45,441 bases of DNA, from the NCBI RefSeq assembly GCF_014250685.1, contig NZ_JACFAJ010000003.1, forward strand, positions 1 through 45,441. The letters are read 5' to 3'. Position 1 is the first letter of the stretch. Every line of letters starts with the position of its first letter. This document shows, in pieces, positions 25,106 through 34,421 of this stretch. The notes below the pieces were generated by a model that was given only the letters and a program-made list of their open reading frames with translations, was not told the origin of the DNA and ran no database searches. This DNA is from Cetobacterium sp. 2A. Its GTDB lineage: Bacteria > Fusobacteriota > Fusobacteriia > Fusobacteriales > Fusobacteriaceae. A program made the position numbers and the translations under genes.

Positions 25106-27454
25106 TTACCTCACCATATTTGATATATTTGGATTTGTTATTTTTACAAATGCTTCTGCTACTTTGTCCTTAAAGTCATCAAATCCGTATACATCTCCTT
25201 TTATAACTATTGTATATTGAGGAGTTGTATTTACTTTGGTAGAACTTTTTTCTTGGCTATATCTTTTATCTTGTCCAAAGTTAGGCTCTGGTTTATTAGA
25301 AACCTTTAAATCTGGAACATCCATATTTCCAATACCACCAGGAGTATTTGTTTTTACATTCCCAATAGTTTCTACTTTATTTTTTGAATTTTTAGTTTCA
25401 TCAATAGTTATATCTATCTCTTTATCATTACTTCCAAAAATATTTTTAATAAATCCTACCATACTTTTTCCAACTTCCCTTATTTTCTCAAAATGTTGGA
25501 TTACTAATAATAGTCCTGATATTAAAAGTCCGATTGGACCAGTTAAAGCAGCAAGAGCAAATGCAAAAGGTCCAAGAAAATCTAAAATTTCTTTTATCCA
25601 TTTGAAAAAACTTTTAAACATATTTACAACTGAATCTATGTGTTGCCATAACAAATAACAAGCTGCTACAACTCCAGCTATAGCTATAACAATCCATCCC
25701 AAAGGTGTTAATGCTAGCGTTCCATTTAATATCCCCATTACTATAGAAACAGCTGTTAATATTGCTTTTAATACTACTAAAGCTTTAATAGTTAAATAAA
25801 TACTTCCAACAAGTACTAAAATTGTTTCAATCAATACCCTATGTTCTTTTATAAAATCAAAGAGATCTGAAAAGAATGTAATCATATTTTCAACTGCTTT
25901 AGTTACTTTTTCAGCTATCTTGTCTATTGTTCCATCTTCTTGCCATCTATTTAAAACAGCCACAACTCTTTCTACCTGTTCTTTCAGCTTCATATAAAGA
26001 CTGCCTTGCTTAATCGTTCCATCTTCAGTCATACCTACTATTTTAGCTAATGATGACTTTGTTACTCCAGTTACAGTTGACCATAACCCTTTCATTGTTT
26101 TAGCTTGTTTCTCGGCTCCTCCTGAAAATTTCTTTTGCATTTCAGCTTGTAAAATATCCTGTAACTTTGCCTCATCTTTTATTTGTCCTCTTTTATTAAA
26201 AACAATGTTTTTTCCATATTTTTTAGCTGCTGCTTCTATTAATTGTTCTTTCTTTATTCCGAACTCTTTCAGCCTTTCAAATTCACCCATTACACCATCT
26301 GCCATAGCTTCAGTTGCTTGATCTATTGATTTATTTGTTGCTCCAGCCATATCTGCAACATCTTTTAACCATCTTTTAGATGAAATTCCGTATGCTTCCA
26401 TTTTAGCTGTAGATTCTACCACCTCTCCAGTTTCAAATGGTGTTGAGTTTGCAAATTTAATTGCGTTAGACATTAATTGTCCAGCTTTCTCAGTTGATTT
26501 TGTAGCTGTTTCAAGTTGCATCTTGTAACCTTCCATATTCATAGCTTCACCAAAGCCTTCTTTGACTGCAAATCCACTTACTACAGATGCAATTGCTACT
26601 GTTGCTTGTGCTGCTCTTTTTACAATACTATCCATAGTACTCATTGCTGATTTTCCCCATTCTTGAAGCTTTTTCTTACCTTCTTCAGTTCTTTTAGTAG
26701 TTTCAGCAATGGATTTAGCATATTCCCTTACTTTTGCTCTAGCAGTATTCAAACGTTCACTATTTTCTGTAATAACCTTTTCGTAGTCCACCATTACTTT
26801 TTTTGCTGTTTCAATTGCATCAGTATTTGATTCTTGAGCTTTTTCAAATCCATGAAGTTGACTTTTGGCAGTTTCTAATCGTTTGGTATAACTTGCTACT
26901 TGCTCCTCTGTCATTTTTGAACTTTGAGTATATTTTTCAGCTGCTAATTTAGTTTTTTCTATTTCTTTTGCATTATTAGAAAACTCCTTTGATAACTTAT
27001 TTAGAGTTACTTTATCTCCTGTTTTCTGTGCTTCCTCTAGTGATTTTTTAGTAGCTTCCTGTGCCAATTTAAGCTCTTTCAGTTTTAGTTTTGTATCTTC
27101 TAAATTTTTTCTATAACCTTGAGCTTTATTATTTGATCCTGCAACTAAGTTGTCATACTTTTCAGTTTCCGCTTTTAATTTTTCTATTTGTTTAGAATTA
27201 TGAGAATACTCTTTTGATAGATTTGCTATTGTTGCTTTTGCTGAATCTATATTCTTATTGGCATTTGCTATTGTTGCTTTTGCTGAATCTATATTCTTAT
27301 TGGCATTTGCTATTGTTCCCTCATATTTTTTAAGCTGTTCTTTGGCTTTTTCTAAGTGGTTATTTGCAAGTTCTGTTGCTTTTGAAGCTGCTTTTAAAGG
27401 TCCTGAAAGATTGTCTCTCAAAGTTAATATTGTATTTATTACTCTGTTCCCTAT
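25106..27454 (-). CDS. tail tape measure protein
   Basis: About 782 residues. It sets tail length and is carried in the tube. The N-terminal 250 residues are coiled coil with a near-perfect tandem repeat of 14 residues (ANANKNIDSAKATI, twice). A globular segment (VKEGFGEAMNMEGYKMQLET to the G-V-M-G-E-F-E-R-L-K stretch) is followed by strongly hydrophobic helices (residues about 540-650) that may span the host membrane. The stop is at 25106. The start is unusual: AGGAGG is placed for an ATA at 27454 that overlaps the stop of the upstream frame; a TTG at 27421 lies 33 bases inside. Confidence 0.88.
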   Translation of the reverse strand: MGNRVINTILTLRDNLSGPLKAASKATELANNHLEKAKEQLKKYEGTIANANKNIDSAKATIANANKNIDSAKATIANLSKEYSHNSKQIEKLKAETEKYDNLVAGSNNKAQGYRKNLEDTKLKLKELKLAQEATKKSLEEAQKTGDKVTLNKLSKEFSNNAKEIEKTKLAAEKYTQSSKMTEEQVASYTKRLETAKSQLHGFEKAQESNTDAIETAKKVMVDYEKVITENSERLNTARAKVREYAKSIAETTKRTEEGKKKLQEWGKSAMSTMDSIVKRAAQATVAIASVVSGFAVKEGFGEAMNMEGYKMQLETATKSTEKAGQLMSNAIKFANSTPFETGEVVESTAKMEAYGISSKRWLKDVADMAGATNKSIDQATEAMADGVMGEFERLKEFGIKKEQLIEAAAKKYGKNIVFNKRGQIKDEAKLQDILQAEMQKKFSGGAEKQAKTMKGLWSTVTGVTKSSLAKIVGMTEDGTIKQGSLYMKLKEQVERVVAVLNRWQEDGTIDKIAEKVTKAVENMITFFSDLFDFIKEHRVLIETILVLVGSIYLTIKALVVLKAILTAVSIVMGILNGTLALTPLGWIVIAIAGVVAACYLLWQHIDSVVNMFKSFFKWIKEILDFLGPFAFALAALTGPIGLLISGLLLVIQHFEKIREVGKSMVGFIKNIFGSNDKEIDITIDETKNSKNKVETIGNVKTNTPGGIGNMDVPDLKVSNKPEPNFGQDKRYSQEKSSTKVNTTPQYTIVIKGDVYGFDDFKDKVAEAFVKITNPNISNMVR
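27225..27308 (-). repeat. two tandem 42-bp repeats in the tape measure gene
   Basis: Two identical 42-bp units (27225-27266 and 27267-27308) with a partial third, each coding 14 residues, in frame and within the coiled coil. Confidence 0.9.
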
Positions 27455-28172
27455 TTCTTCTCACCTCCTAAAGCCTTTAAAAAAGCTTCCATCTTTTGAT
27501 AATCATAAAGAGCTTTTTCTTCATTCATTTTTTCCATGCTTTGTTTAAAGAATACCTGGTCTTCATAATCAAGATTTAATAAATAATTTAATTTATGCCC
27601 TTTTTGTAGATAGTAAGAAACCCAAAATAGCTCTCCATACTTCTTACTACCTCCTATTAGTTTTTTATTGCTTCATTCACCTTCTCTTGAGTTTTAATTC
27701 CATCAAATATCCCACTCAATTTTTGAGCTAAATCATTAACTGCATTCATACCTAATATCTGAGTTGGAATTTCATACGGTGAAATTAATTTAAATCTATT
27801 TCTAACTTCTTTTGATTGCATAATTGGACAGCATCTATAAACAAGTTTTTCAGAAGCTTTTACTAATAATTTCATATCCACTTTTGAATTTTCTTTTTGC
27901 ATTTTAAGTATAACTTTACTTTTTTCTTCCATTTCTAAAGTTTCGAAATCCTCTTCATTTTTTTCTTCCTCTTCAAATGTCTTCTCTGTTGTTATATCTA
28001 TAGCTTTAACTGTGTCATCTAAATAATCTAATAGAACTCCTTCACGAGGTCTTACAAACTCAACTAATCCAAGTTCTGGTATTTCAATATGTGTTACCTT
28101 TATTTTTTTACTTTCATTCTCTTCAACTTTATTTAAAAATTCTTGTATTGTTATCGGTTGTTTTTTTTCCAT
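27451..28172 (-). CDS. tail assembly chaperones G and G-T, -1 programmed frameshift (XkdN-like)
   Basis: The first product runs from ATG 28172 (GGAGATGAAT ahead of it) to TAA 27657, 171 residues, XkdN-like, with ITIQEFLNKVEEN near its start. Its last two codons are AAA-AAC ahead of the stop, preceded by A, giving the slippery heptamer A-AAA-AAC (27666-27660). A -1 shift gives L-I-G-G-S-K-K-Y-G-E-L-F-W and 60 more residues up to TAG at 27451. That second frame has no start codon of its own. This is the conserved arrangement of lambda gpG/gpGT; here it would yield a minor fusion chaperone for the tape measure. Confidence 0.85.
27660..27666 (-). promoter_or_regulatory. slippery heptamer A AAA AAC
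   Basis: Minus-strand heptamer matching X-XXY-YYZ, immediately ahead of the zero-frame TAA. Its placement at the end of the first chaperone gene, before a start-less second frame, is the hallmark of a -1 ribosomal frameshift. Confidence 0.85.
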
Positions 28173-28184
28173 ATTCATCTCCTT

Positions 28185-28218
28185 TTTAAAAAGAAAGCTC
28201 CTACTAATAAGGAGCTTT
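28185..28218 (-). terminator. intrinsic terminator between tail tube and chaperone genes
   Basis: On the minus strand AAAGCTCCTTATTAGTAGGAGCTTT followed by CTTTTT (written here as two arms AGCTCCTTA and TAGGAGCT). It sits in the gap after the tube gene and could cut transcription so that sheath and tube are made in far greater amounts than chaperones and baseplate. Confidence 0.75.
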
Positions 28219-28224
28219 TCTATT

Positions 28225-28635
28225 TTATTTCTCTTGTAACCATTCAAAAGATTCAGCCTGTCCTGAAAGCTCTATTTCTGCCACTTTATTTTTTTCAAAA
28301 TCAATTAAAACTTCTTCATCAAATGTAACTCCATCTAATTTAAGTCTTTTAGTTACTTTTCCTGATATATTTGTATTTGCTAAAATTAATGCAATATCCT
28401 CACTTTCATTAAAAGCATCTAAATTTTCTGAACCTAAGAATTTAAATGTTCCTGAAAATTCAATTGTCTCTCCTACTTTTACCCTTACCGTTCCATCACC
28501 AATAGGAGCTGGAATTTCTTCATATTTATTTTTTCTTACAGCCTTAGATTTAGTTACAGTTACAACTTCCTCACCATTAACCCAAAGTTTTCCTTTATTT
28601 CCATTAAAATAGTCATTCTTTTTAGGATTTGCCAT
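28225..28635 (-). CDS. tail tube protein, XkdM-like
   Basis: A 136-residue protein of the myovirus tail tube family. It has the family's beta-barrel pattern with NPKKNDYFNGNKGKLWVNGE near the start, V-G-E-T-I-E-F-S-G-T-F-K-F-L-G in the middle, and E-I-E-L-S-G-Q-A-E at the end. The product stacks as hexamers to form the inner tube that crosses the host envelope. It follows the sheath gene by 13 bases, in the usual order, and is itself followed by a terminator. Confidence 0.88.
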   Translation of the reverse strand: MANPKKNDYFNGNKGKLWVNGEEVVTVTKSKAVRKNKYEEIPAPIGDGTVRVKVGETIEFSGTFKFLGSENLDAFNESEDIALILANTNISGKVTKRLKLDGVTFDEEVLIDFEKNKVAEIELSGQAESFEWLQEK

Positions 28636-28648
28636 CTATTCCTCCTTC

Positions 28649-29743
28649 TTACATGAATATATCGAAGAAGAAATCTTCCATAATTCCTGTTATCTTTATA
28701 CTTCCCTTTAAAAATACTTTTGTGGCAACTGTCATTTTCATAGCATATGCATCATCCCAGGAATTAACTGTTTCCTCTCCCCATTTTGGATAATTAGCTA
28801 ATCTTTGAGATGCTATATCTACCATCGATTTATTATCAAAGTTAGGATCTAATATCTTATCTTTAGCTAAAGCTTTAAAATATCCATTGATTGATGAAAT
28901 TAGTAACATTTGATTATCTAAAATATTTGGATACTTACCTTTATAACTATTGTTCCAAGCTTTATATATGTCACAATAAATTAAGTCCATTTTTTCAACT
29001 GTATTTATATGTGTCATTTCTTCAGTAACTCCTTCAGATATTGTCACAAGTGAATTTACAGCTCTAGCTACTCTTACTTCTCCTTCATCATTAAAAAGAA
29101 TATGTTCTCCTTTTCCTATAACTACTTCTAGATCTTCTGGTTCAACTACACTTTTAAATTTTAAAGGCTTTGCTATCCCTGACATCATCATTGATAGTCC
29201 TGCATAAAAACCAAGTAAATATGAAAGTGCATACTCTCCATTCTTTAACCCTCTTTCATCAAAAAACTCTATCTTTTCATTAGTTTGATTAATAATGTGC
29301 ATAGAGTCAGCAGCAGTAGCCTTATATACAATAGCTTTATATCTTTTTTTATTGTTTTTATTCTCTCCTTTAACAAAAGTAACTAAATCATTTTGTTTTT
29401 GTGCTGTAGATGTTTGAATTGCTATCCATGAATTACGAGGTATAATTCCTTTTATTTTATTTAATAAATCTGTTAATTCTCCATCTGTTCCTAATTTAAA
29501 TACATAAAGAGCCAATGGTGTTCCTTCTAAAGCATCCTTAATAAATAGAATGTTTTCTGGGCTAAACATTTTCTGTTCATCACTTGTGAAATCACTTATT
29601 GTTACATATTTTTGTTTGTTATCTCCAACTGTCTCATCTTCAACTATTAAAACAGCATAGCCTTTTTCTCCTCTTGCTATCGCTGATACTCCTAAGCCTT
29701 TAAAAACTATTTCTAACTTAGGTAGTCCATTACTTGTCGCCAT
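28649..29743 (-). CDS. contractile tail sheath protein, XkdK-like
   Basis: A 364-residue tail sheath. The ATG at 29743 (MATSNGLPKLEIVFKGLG) follows GGGGAGGA; an in-frame upstream start is dropped. Seen are IARGEKGYAVLIVED near the start, a variable middle beta domain, and AYAMKMTVATKVFLKGSIKI at the C-terminus, matching the XkdK fold. Sheath presence makes the phage a contractile-tailed myovirus or a tailocin-like relative; the complete head module shows a full phage. Confidence 0.9.
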   Translation of the reverse strand: MATSNGLPKLEIVFKGLGVSAIARGEKGYAVLIVEDETVGDNKQKYVTISDFTSDEQKMFSPENILFIKDALEGTPLALYVFKLGTDGELTDLLNKIKGIIPRNSWIAIQTSTAQKQNDLVTFVKGENKNNKKRYKAIVYKATAADSMHIINQTNEKIEFFDERGLKNGEYALSYLLGFYAGLSMMMSGIAKPLKFKSVVEPEDLEVVIGKGEHILFNDEGEVRVARAVNSLVTISEGVTEEMTHINTVEKMDLIYCDIYKAWNNSYKGKYPNILDNQMLLISSINGYFKALAKDKILDPNFDNKSMVDIASQRLANYPKWGEETVNSWDDAYAMKMTVATKVFLKGSIKITGIMEDFFFDIFM

Positions 29744-30179
29744 TAATTTCCTCCCCAAACTCTAATTCTTCAATATTGTGCTCGTATTCTCTCTCATATT
29801 CCTCTGCTATAAATACTTTAAACTCACAATGTAAAACTTTATCAACTTCAAATATCTTTACATCTGTTGCTTCTACAACTAAATCATCTGTTATATTAAA
29901 AGATTGTTCTTCTACAAAAGCTTTGTTTAAAATATCTCTCATTTTTAATAGATCCATTTGATTTTTTTTTAGATGTTTTGGAAAATATAGAATATCAAAC
30001 TCTATTTCTCTTTCCTGGAACTTATCCATCAAATTTGAAGAATCTATATCTAACATATCTATAAAAAAGCAAGGTCTCTTAAAGCCTTCTTCTATATCTG
30101 AAGAGTTAATTTCTATATCTGGAGCAATTTTAGCCAGTTTAGATACTATTGAAGCCTGTATATCTATAAAACTTATCAC
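29730..30179 (-). CDS. tail completion/terminator-like protein
   Basis: A 149-residue acidic protein, at the place of the phage tail terminator (PBSX YqbI-like neighbourhood) between the gp10-like and sheath genes. It starts at GTG 30179 with AGGTG close ahead. Recognisable is ISFIDIQASIVSKLAKIAPD followed by F-I-D-M-L-D-I-D and D-I-L-Y-F-P-K-H, a pattern seen in phage tail completion families of Gram-positive phages. The last 14 bases overlap the sheath start. It probably caps the tail. Confidence 0.68.
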   Translation of the reverse strand: MISFIDIQASIVSKLAKIAPDIEINSSDIEEGFKRPCFFIDMLDIDSSNLMDKFQEREIEFDILYFPKHLKKNQMDLLKMRDILNKAFVEEQSFNITDDLVVEATDVKIFEVDKVLHCEFKVFIAEEYEREYEHNIEELEFGEEINGDK

Positions 30180-30186
30180 CTTTCAC

Positions 30187-30594
30187 CTACTTAAATTCAT
30201 TTTTCATAAGAACATCATCTATAAAATTTTGAGTATCATTGTAAAACTCATCTTCAAAATCTTTTTGAGCTGTCATAAACACATGTTTACCTCTTTGAAA
30301 TCCATGTTCTTTACCTGTTCTATCCTTTTTTATATATCCATATTCAATTAAATGAGCATGAGGAGCAGTAGAATAAGTCCTCACTGCTAATGCTCCTTTA
30401 AAATCATAAACTTTACCTCGTTTTATACTTTTTATATAATTTCCAGTAGATTCATTCACCCTACTTTTTGCCACACTCAATGTTTTATTCTTTAATTTGT
30501 TTCCGCTTTTTCTTAAAAATTCTTTTGAGTCTTTACCATTATTTATTGAGTTAGCTAATTTCATTAAATCCTTTGATAGTTTATCTAAGCTCAT
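30187..30594 (-). CDS. HK97 gp10-family head-tail protein
   Basis: A 135-residue basic protein. The family pattern is present: a lysine-rich first half (L-R-K-S-G-N-K-L-K-N), the central V-N-E-S-T-G-N-Y-I-K-S-I-K, and A-P-H-A-H-L-I-E-Y-G-Y with the nearby HGFQRGKHVF. Such proteins complete the head-tail joint. The ATG at 30594 follows CGGAGTG. Gene order around it (gp6-like, adaptor, gp10-like, terminator, sheath) supports the call. Confidence 0.88.
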   Translation of the reverse strand: MSLDKLSKDLMKLANSINNGKDSKEFLRKSGNKLKNKTLSVAKSRVNESTGNYIKSIKRGKVYDFKGALAVRTYSTAPHAHLIEYGYIKKDRTGKEHGFQRGKHVFMTAQKDFEDEFYNDTQNFIDDVLMKNEFK

Positions 30595-30598
30595 GCTG

Positions 30599-30922
30599 TC
30601 ACTCCGTTTTTAGCTTTACCATTAGGTCTATAAAGCTATTCTTTTTAAAATCTGGATAAATGTATTCAATATCGTAAATCAAGCCCTTATAAACGATATG
30701 GTAATCTGCTTTAATATCTGTTTTCCTAATTCTTATTTTAAATCTTGTGTTATTGGCTGCTGTATCTCCTTCACCATTAACGATACTTCCAGATTGAAAT
30801 TTTATCTCAGCCCATACTTTTTTTATTAATATATCCTCATAGCTTGTTCCCAATTTCCCTTTAATATTTTCTTTCTTATAGATGCCAATTCTATTTCTTA
30901 ATCTACTGCTTAGATTAGACAT
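30599..30922 (-). CDS. head-tail adaptor/closure protein (SPP1 gp16-like)
   Basis: A 107-residue protein of the head closure family. Seen are RLRNRIGIYKKENIKG, then KVWAEIKFQSGSIVNGEGD, typical of SPP1 gp16 members (V-W-A-x-I-x-P), and a C-terminal Y-D-I-E-Y-I-Y-P-D. It overlaps the upstream gp6-like gene by 8 bases, so it is translationally coupled. It closes the head exit after packaging. Confidence 0.85.
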   Translation of the reverse strand: MSNLSSRLRNRIGIYKKENIKGKLGTSYEDILIKKVWAEIKFQSGSIVNGEGDTAANNTRFKIRIRKTDIKADYHIVYKGLIYDIEYIYPDFKKNSFIDLMVKLKTE

Positions 30923-31193
30923 TTAAATCACTATACTTTAATTTAGTATATAAAGATGAAAGAATGTTATTTGGTTTAAATTCAAGGTCTTGAGAGCCTC
31001 TATTTTCATATCTATCAGTTATAATTATCAACTGAGCTAACTCATAAGTTTTAAAAGAACCACCAGAGTCAAAAGTGACTCCAGTGGAATTTGCTATCTC
31101 TTCTTTACTAAATTCTATAAGCATTTCAATAAAATTATCTTCATCACTTTCATCTATTCTTAGATACTCTTTAGTTTTTGTTAAATCTATCAT
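30915..31193 (-). CDS. head-tail connector protein (gp6-like)
   Basis: A 92-residue helical protein with TKEYLRIDESDEDNFIEMLI at the start, the family signature L-R-I-D-x-x-D-x-D, and A-Q-L-I-I-I-T-D-R-Y-E-N-R in the second half. HK97 gp6 proteins form a ring below the portal. The ATG at 31193 follows AAGGTGG. It sits directly behind the capsid gene. Confidence 0.88.
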   Translation of the reverse strand: MIDLTKTKEYLRIDESDEDNFIEMLIEFSKEEIANSTGVTFDSGGSFKTYELAQLIIITDRYENRGSQDLEFKPNNILSSLYTKLKYSDLNV

Positions 31194-31202
31194 TTAACCA
31201 CC

Positions 31203-32423
31203 TTATTTTTTCTTAGTATCCTTCTCTTCTACACTTTGTTTAAAAGCTACAGACGCTGTTCCTACTATTGGAATTTGACCAAATACAACTGCTGCTGAAT
31301 CAAATTTCTTAACATCTAATCTCATAATAGCTCTCATATCTACTCTATTTTTCTTGAAAGCATCTCCGCCAACATCAGTTGATTTTAATTCAATTGTTTC
31401 TCTATCAAATAATACAATTGCTTCTGTTAATGACCCAATTATTAGCGGAGCTTTTTTCTCTGTTGTTCCTGTTGTTTTCAATGTTCTATTTGATAAAACA
31501 AAAATCTCTTTTCCATTTAACATCTTCTTAGTTGGATTTTTAGGGTCTTTTTCTAACAAGTAATTACCTTGTGAATCTTTAAGTTTATTTAAGTAGTTAA
31601 ATCCATCTTGATTAGTTATTACTTTAGCTAGTGCTGAAATAGATGGATCTAATGTAACATCCATTATATCTTTTACATCGTCAATAGTTTCAACTTGGAC
31701 TTTTGTTAATGTATTAAGGATTGCAATTATCAAAGAATTTTCTGTTGCAACAGCTTTTTTAGCTAACCATTTATTTAGATAACTTCTTAAATTAGCTGTT
31801 TGATCTTGTAGTAAAGTTCTTGGAATAGGTAAAATTCCACCATAATTTTTTATTGCATATGTCACAGGTATAAATTTAGGTGCACTTGTTTCTTTAATTC
31901 CTTCCTCACCTGTTTCTGTAAACTCTTCAAGTGGAGTATGCTCTGCATCTTGCTCTAATACTCTAGACCCAGTCGTTGTTCTTACTTGTTCAACTGTTAC
32001 TAATCCTCTTAAAGCTGTATATGTTCTTTTTAATTCATTAATTTCTGTTTGTTGGTCTACTGGTATTAAACATCCACCATCAGCTTCAACTCCTGAATTT
32101 AAGTTTCTTGCTTCTAAGACCTCTATATCATCTGCATTTGCTCTTCCCCTTAAAGTATTATAGAAGGCTTCCTCATATCTTGCATTTGAGTCTGTATTAT
32201 CTCCATCTAAATTGCCTCTTCCTAATTGCTGTCCATTTCTATTATTTACTTCAGTTCCTGAATTTTCTAATTCTTTTTGTAAATTAATTTTAGCTTGAAG
32301 CTCTGATATTCTATTTGTAACCTCTTTTATTTCGGACTCTGTTATCCCTTCCCTCTCCATAGTATTTTTCGCTTCTGATTTTAGATTGAACATCTCTTGT
32401 TGTAACTGTTGTAATTTTGTCAT
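31203..32423 (-). CDS. major capsid protein, HK97 fold
   Basis: A 406-residue protein. Residues 1-55 form a coiled-coil delta (scaffold) domain (MTKLQQLQQEMFNLKSEA, then SELQAKINLQKELE), followed by a flexible linker and the HK97 core: GGCLIPVDQQTEINELKRTY, then PLIIGSLTEAIVLFDRETIE near the end. The delta domain would be cut off by the ClpP-like protease encoded next door. The ATG at 32423 follows TAGGAGG. It forms the icosahedral shell. Confidence 0.92.
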   Translation of the reverse strand: MTKLQQLQQEMFNLKSEAKNTMEREGITESEIKEVTNRISELQAKINLQKELENSGTEVNNRNGQQLGRGNLDGDNTDSNARYEEAFYNTLRGRANADDIEVLEARNLNSGVEADGGCLIPVDQQTEINELKRTYTALRGLVTVEQVRTTTGSRVLEQDAEHTPLEEFTETGEEGIKETSAPKFIPVTYAIKNYGGILPIPRTLLQDQTANLRSYLNKWLAKKAVATENSLIIAILNTLTKVQVETIDDVKDIMDVTLDPSISALAKVITNQDGFNYLNKLKDSQGNYLLEKDPKNPTKKMLNGKEIFVLSNRTLKTTGTTEKKAPLIIGSLTEAIVLFDRETIELKSTDVGGDAFKKNRVDMRAIMRLDVKKFDSAAVVFGQIPIVGTASVAFKQSVEEKDTKKK

Positions 32424-32432
32424 TATGACCTC

Positions 32433-33170
32433 CTATAAGTTTATTAATAAATTTAATTTTGCTTTTGCTAACTCAATTTCGGAACTTCCAAAATCTTCTT
32501 GACTCTCAGGATTTTTATCTTTAACTTTTATGTTATTCATTAAAAGATTTTGGGGTAATTTATAATTCTTATATAGTTCTCCATCTAAATAAGCTGCTAT
32601 ATCAACTGACTCTGTTAAAGTCACATTGAAATAATCTTGAGCTGTAAAACCATCAAACCATGTCTCAGCTTTCATAAGTTCTAAAAATTCATCAAAGGTT
32701 TTATTTTCTTTTGCTTTTGTCATATAAGCATTTGCTATCGTGGTATCAAACCTCTCATATAAATTAGCTTGCTCTCTTAAATCATCAGCATTACCTATTG
32801 CAAACCCCCATGCTTTATGAATCATCAAATAAGCATTCTCAGGAACTATAATCTCATCTCCCGCCATAGCTATAACTGAGGCTATTGAAGCTGCATACCC
32901 TTCTACAAAAACTCTTTTATGACCTTTATGTCTTACTAACATGTTGTATATTGCTATTCCTGCAAATACACTTCCACCTGGTGAATTAATATAAATATCT
33001 AAAGCATCATTTTCTCCAATTTCATTTAATAACTCATTCACATCAGAGGGTATAACATCACTATTTGACCATCTACTTGATGCAATTTCCCCAAAAATAA
33101 TAAGATCCACTGCATTTTCAGTTTTATTTTTTACTTCTAATTTGCCTTTATCTAAATTTAGTATTGGCAT
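32433..33170 (-). CDS. ClpP-like prohead protease
   Basis: A 245-residue serine protease of the ClpP fold that matures the capsid. The oxyanion motif is INSPGGSVFAG (residues 61-71), the nucleophile Ser95 lies in G-Y-A-A-S-I-A-S, and His118 in YLMIHKAWG. The C-terminal 60 residues extend beyond the fold and probably bind the capsid protein. The ATG at 33170 follows GGGGGGTG, one base from the portal stop. Order portal-protease-capsid is that of HK97-like phages. Confidence 0.92.
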   Translation of the reverse strand: MPILNLDKGKLEVKNKTENAVDLIIFGEIASSRWSNSDVIPSDVNELLNEIGENDALDIYINSPGGSVFAGIAIYNMLVRHKGHKRVFVEGYAASIASVIAMAGDEIIVPENAYLMIHKAWGFAIGNADDLREQANLYERFDTTIANAYMTKAKENKTFDEFLELMKAETWFDGFTAQDYFNVTLTESVDIAAYLDGELYKNYKLPQNLLMNNIKVKDKNPESQEDFGSSEIELAKAKLNLLINL

Positions 33171-34421
33171 CTATTCACCCCCCTTTATATACTGTGTTCC
33201 TATATTTTCTAAATTGATTGTAGAACCATTACCTAATAGAGTATCTCCACCTTCTATATATGGAAGATTTAAATCTTCTCGCACCTCATTTGGTGTCATA
33301 GCAAAATTAGTCAAGTATTTACTATAAACTTCAGCTTGGGTTTTATTATCCATTTTGAAGAGAATTTTTTCATTAATTTCTAATCTATATCCTTTATCAA
33401 TATCCCTTTCACTTAACAATTTATATGTTATTTCTTGTTCATACGCTTTAAATAATGGTTGAAGTGTATTTACATAGAAATCTACTTGTTGAGTTTCAGA
33501 GTTACTATATGATGATTTTGTATAATCATTTATTATGTTTGGCTTTATTCCAAATGCAGCTGCTAATTGTAATGCTGACACTTTATTATTCTCAAAGAAT
33601 TGTGCATCTGCTAGCTTCATATCTAGTAATTGAGCTTGCATCCCAAGTGGAATTGGAATAAACTTTCCTGACCCTTGAGTTTTTGAGAAATTTTCAAGTT
33701 TTAAAGCTATCTTAGCCTCCGCTCCTTGTTTCAATTCTCCTGTATAATGAACTAAAACTTTAGATCCAAACATATTATTTTTATATAATTTATTTAAAAA
33801 TCCGATAGAATTTTTACCACTACTTATTTGAGTTTTTAAAATATCTCTTATTGGAATTCCTGAAAGTCCATCAAAACTAATATGTGTTTTAAAATGTATA
33901 ATCTCATCCATTTCAAAGCTATATTGCTTTCCACTTCTGCTATCTGTCCAAACATACCAAAGAGCATTTAATCTACCAAAAATACCCTTATTATCTATCC
34001 AAATCTTTACTTGATTGCTTGGAAGTACCCAAAGATACTTAGGAAATCCATTTCTGTCTGCTTCTATATATATATAGGCATTTCCATGATGTAATTTATT
34101 TAGTTCAACTGTTCCCCAAAATGTTGCAGAACTTATATATGGGTTAGGTCTAAGATTTAAAAGGGTTTCCATTTTAGAATTTATAATCTTTTCTTTCCCC
34201 TTTTTTTCTGTTAAAACTCTAAGTTCCCAGGGCATTTTTGACATTGTATCTGATAAATGTTTTAAACAAATATAATAAATTGTTTCTGATAAATCACTAC
34301 TATTATCAATGTTATCTATATTAATTCCATAACCACCTAAAAAATCTCCAAGCTCTTCAAGAGTAAGTCCTTCTTTTTTTTCTGTTTTCATCATATTTTT
34401 TATTTTTTCAACTATTTTCAT
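33171..34421 (-). CDS. portal protein, HK97 family
   Basis: A 416-residue portal, forming the twelve-fold ring at one capsid vertex through which DNA is packed. Family features are the helical start with L-S-E-T-I-Y-Y-I-C, then TMSKMPWELRVL, R-P-N-P-Y-I-S-S-A-T-F-W near residue 90, and AAAFGIKPNIINDY near residue 295. The ATG at 34421 shares a base with the terminase stop and follows GGAGGGGG. Confidence 0.93.
   Translation of the reverse strand: MKIVEKIKNMMKTEKKEGLTLEELGDFLGGYGINIDNIDNSSDLSETIYYICLKHLSDTMSKMPWELRVLTEKKGKEKIINSKMETLLNLRPNPYISSATFWGTVELNKLHHGNAYIYIEADRNGFPKYLWVLPSNQVKIWIDNKGIFGRLNALWYVWTDSRSGKQYSFEMDEIIHFKTHISFDGLSGIPIRDILKTQISSGKNSIGFLNKLYKNNMFGSKVLVHYTGELKQGAEAKIALKLENFSKTQGSGKFIPIPLGMQAQLLDMKLADAQFFENNKVSALQLAAAFGIKPNIINDYTKSSYSNSETQQVDFYVNTLQPLFKAYEQEITYKLLSERDIDKGYRLEINEKILFKMDNKTQAEVYSKYLTNFAMTPNEVREDLNLPYIEGGDTLLGNGSTINLENIGTQYIKGGE

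Noticed and set aside
25236..25658. Plus-strand open frame of 140 codons within the tape measure gene.
   Set aside because: No ribosome site or promoter, and it lies wholly antisense to a well-supported gene.
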